A stretch of 15,781 bases of DNA from an uncultured archaeon (lineage in GTDB: Archaea; Thermoproteota; Nitrososphaeria; Nitrososphaerales; CALBXV01): NCBI GenBank assembly GCA_937890045.1, contig CALBXV010000555.1, positions 1 through 15,781 of the forward strand, read 5' to 3'. Positions 13,976 to 15,781 of the stretch are shown here, piece by piece. Under the pieces are notes generated by a model. That model was given only the letters and a program-made list of their open reading frames with translations. It was not told the DNA's origin and made no database searches. Position 1 is the stretch's first letter. Every line of letters begins with the position of its first letter. The position numbers and the translations under genes are program-made.

Positions 13976-15781
13976 ATGAGCTTTTTAGTTTCACCTGGCG
14001 TACATGTCAGAGAGATTGACCTTACAAATGTAATTCCTGCTGTACAAACCACGATTGGTGCGATTGCAGGGCCGTTTGAAAAAGGTCCAGTTTCTTCTGT
14101 AACATCAGTCGGTTCAGAAGAAGAATTGATTGCTATTTTTGGGAAACCCAAGACTACAAGTAATCAATTTGAAACGTGGTTTGCAGCTGCAAATTTCTTG
14201 CAGTATTCAGACCATCTTAAAGTTGTTCGTTGCGAGACTACAACAGTTAACGCTGGTGCGAATAGTGGTATTCTCATTCGTGATGATGACCATTATGAAG
14301 CATCTTTCAGTACAGGACAGGGTTCTCACGGTGAGTGGACTGCTCGTACTGCTGGTACTTGGGGTAACTCAATCGGTGTTCAGATTTGTTCTACTGCAAC
14401 AGGATACGAGCAAGTGGTTGACACATCAAATCAGTTAACTGCCGGTGCTGCATCGGCGGCCGCTACTTCAATTACGGTTGATAACGCAGATGAGTCGGGA
14501 CATGCATTTAATGTAGGTGATATGATTTCTTTCTTTTCAGATACTTCGGCTACAGTGCCAGTTGATGAATTTAATGAGTATGAAGTAACAGTTGTCAATA
14601 CATCAACTAATGTATTAACAATTCGTTTAAAAGATGACCCAAATAGTGGCGGTTTGCAAAATGATATTGCAGATAATTCGTATATAAGGCGGAAATGGAA
14701 ATATCACGACTTGTTTGCAAGTGCGCCTGGACAATCTCAGTGGTCAAAAGACAACGGCCGTGGTATTGGTGATGAAATGCACATTGTTGTTTATGATACA
14801 ACAGGTGATATCACTGGATACGATTCTGATGTTGCTGGACAGAGAACTTCTAGTGTTATAGAAACCTATGCTGCTGTGTCAAAAAGTTCAGTTGCTAGAA
14901 CTTCTACTGGTAGTAGCAATTATTATGCAGACGTAATTTTCAGAGAATCAAATTACATTTACTGGACGGATCATATATCTGCTGGTTCAAACTGGGGTAC
15001 AGATACAACGTCTACTTATACAGTTGTGCATCCAATTACGATTGATTCACTTACAGGTGGAACAGATGATCTTGCTCCAACAGCTGGTGAACTGACACTT
15101 GCATATGACAAGTTTGCCGATACAGAATTACATGACATCAACCTAGTAATTGGTGGTAAAGGTGGTGGTGCTGGTGATACAGCTGCTACACAAGATACTC
15201 ATGTAACAATGATTACTGATCTTTGTGAACTGCGTAGAGATTGTGTGGGATTTGTTTCTCCATATCGCTCTGCGACAGTTGGTGTTGCAACTTCTTCAGC
15301 AACTGCTGCTAGGCCGGTTAATAATCTAAAAACTGCATTTGATCTTTGCCCTGCATCATCTTACATGGTATTCGACAGTGCATACAAATATATGTATGAC
15401 AAGTATAATGATGTATATCGTTATGTTCCAATGTGCGGTGATACTGCTGGACTTTGTGCATACACAGATGGTGTTGCTGATCCTTGGTATTCTCCCGCTG
15501 GTTATAATCGGGGTAATGTAAGGGGTGCAATTAAATTGTCATTCAATCCAGATAAGGCAGCCAGAGATATTCTTTATCAAGCAAGGGTTAACCCTGTTGT
15601 CAACTTCCCAGGCCAAGGTGTGGTTCTTTTTGGTGATAAGACTTCTCTTGCGAAACCAAGTGCGTTTGATCGAATTAACGTGCGTAGGTTGTTCTTGGTT
15701 CTTGAAAAGGCAATCGCAACTGCTTCTAAATACATGCTCTTTGAGTTCAACGATGAGTTTACACGGGCCCAGTTCCGTAAT
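13976..15781 (+). CDS. 18: Tail sheath protein gp18, 3'-truncated by window edge
   Basis: 602 codons are present and the frame is still open at the right edge; T4 gp18 has 659 residues, so perhaps 60-100 residues are missing. The N-terminus MSFLVSPGVHVREIDLT is the classic start of phage sheath proteins. WYSPAGYNRG (residues 504-513), followed by FNPDKAARDILYQARVN-type sequence and FEFNDEFTRAQFRN at the edge, is the conserved C-terminal sheath core. gp18 polymerises around the tail tube and contracts to drive the tube through the host envelope. Residues about 155-245 form a variable insertion that begins with an alanine-rich linker (GAASAAATS) containing a GCGGCCGC octamer at 14456-14463. It has its own late promoter and an AAAGGAG ribosome binding site. 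Confidence 0.95.
   Translation, partial: MSFLVSPGVHVREIDLTNVIPAVQTTIGAIAGPFEKGPVSSVTSVGSEEELIAIFGKPKTTSNQFETWFAAANFLQYSDHLKVVRCETTTVNAGANSGILIRDDDHYEASFSTGQGSHGEWTARTAGTWGNSIGVQICSTATGYEQVVDTSNQLTAGAASAAATSITVDNADESGHAFNVGDMISFFSDTSATVPVDEFNEYEVTVVNTSTNVLTIRLKDDPNSGGLQNDIADNSYIRRKWKYHDLFASAPGQSQWSKDNGRGIGDEMHIVVYDTTGDITGYDSDVAGQRTSSVIETYAAVSKSSVARTSTGSSNYYADVIFRESNYIYWTDHISAGSNWGTDTTSTYTVVHPITIDSLTGGTDDLAPTAGELTLAYDKFADTELHDINLVIGGKGGGAGDTAATQDTHVTMITDLCELRRDCVGFVSPYRSATVGVATSSATAARPVNNLKTAFDLCPASSYMVFDSAYKYMYDKYNDVYRYVPMCGDTAGLCAYTDGVADPWYSPAGYNRGNVRGAIKLSFNPDKAARDILYQARVNPVVNFPGQGVVLFGDKTSLAKPSAFDRINVRRLFLVLEKAIATASKYMLFEFNDEFTRAQFRN

Overview
This window is a stretch of the virion-assembly module of a T4-like (Straboviridae/Kyanoviridae-type) contractile-tailed phage. 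The gene order and protein signatures identify, in order: the C-terminal part of baseplate wedge gp8, a giant DUF4815 structural protein, a small coiled-coil protein, neck proteins gp13 and gp14, a small basic ORF, tail-sheath stabiliser gp15, small terminase gp16, a 2OG-Fe(II) oxygenase-like protein, large terminase gp17, an opposite-strand HNH-like ORF, and most of tail sheath gp18. The DNA is AT-rich. The DUF4815 giant, the small conserved coiled-coil ORF, the 2OG oxygenase and the DUF4815-type protein signatures point to a marine T4-like phage, such as those infecting picocyanobacteria or SAR11 and other marine Proteobacteria. The host cannot be fixed from this window.

Layout. Positions 2-7871 hold the baseplate part (gp8 fragment, 2214-aa DUF4815 protein, 77-aa coiled-coil protein). 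The DUF4815 gene sits where T4 carries genes 9-12 and wac. A perfect T4-type late promoter (TATAAATA) at 7903-7910 starts a second, tightly packed plus-strand unit, 7932-13561: gp13, gp14, 107-aa ORF, gp15, gp16, oxygenase, gp17. Its genes overlap or sit within a few bases of each other. A 100-aa minus-strand ORF (13566-13868) then faces gp17 tail to tail. The 107-bp gap before gp18 carries two perfect TATAAATA boxes pointing in opposite directions, one for the minus-strand ORF and one for gp18, which runs off the right edge.

How the genes work together. gp8 and probably the DUF4815 protein build the baseplate and its host-facing parts. gp18 forms the contractile sheath, gp15 caps the tail, gp13 and gp14 complete the head neck, and gp16/gp17 package DNA into the head. 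All are late functions, which fits the late promoters.

Points of interest. The small ORFs between gp14/gp15 and gp17/gp18 look like homing-endonuclease-type intruders or remnants, the first flanked exactly by an 8-bp direct repeat. The oxygenase gene separates the two terminase genes. A sequence module is shared between gp8 and the DUF4815 protein. An abrupt GC-rich alanine linker interrupts the AT-rich giant gene. I see no tRNA, CRISPR array, insertion sequence, convincing intrinsic terminator or non-coding stretch longer than about 110 bases. I do not find a wholly new multi-gene system here.
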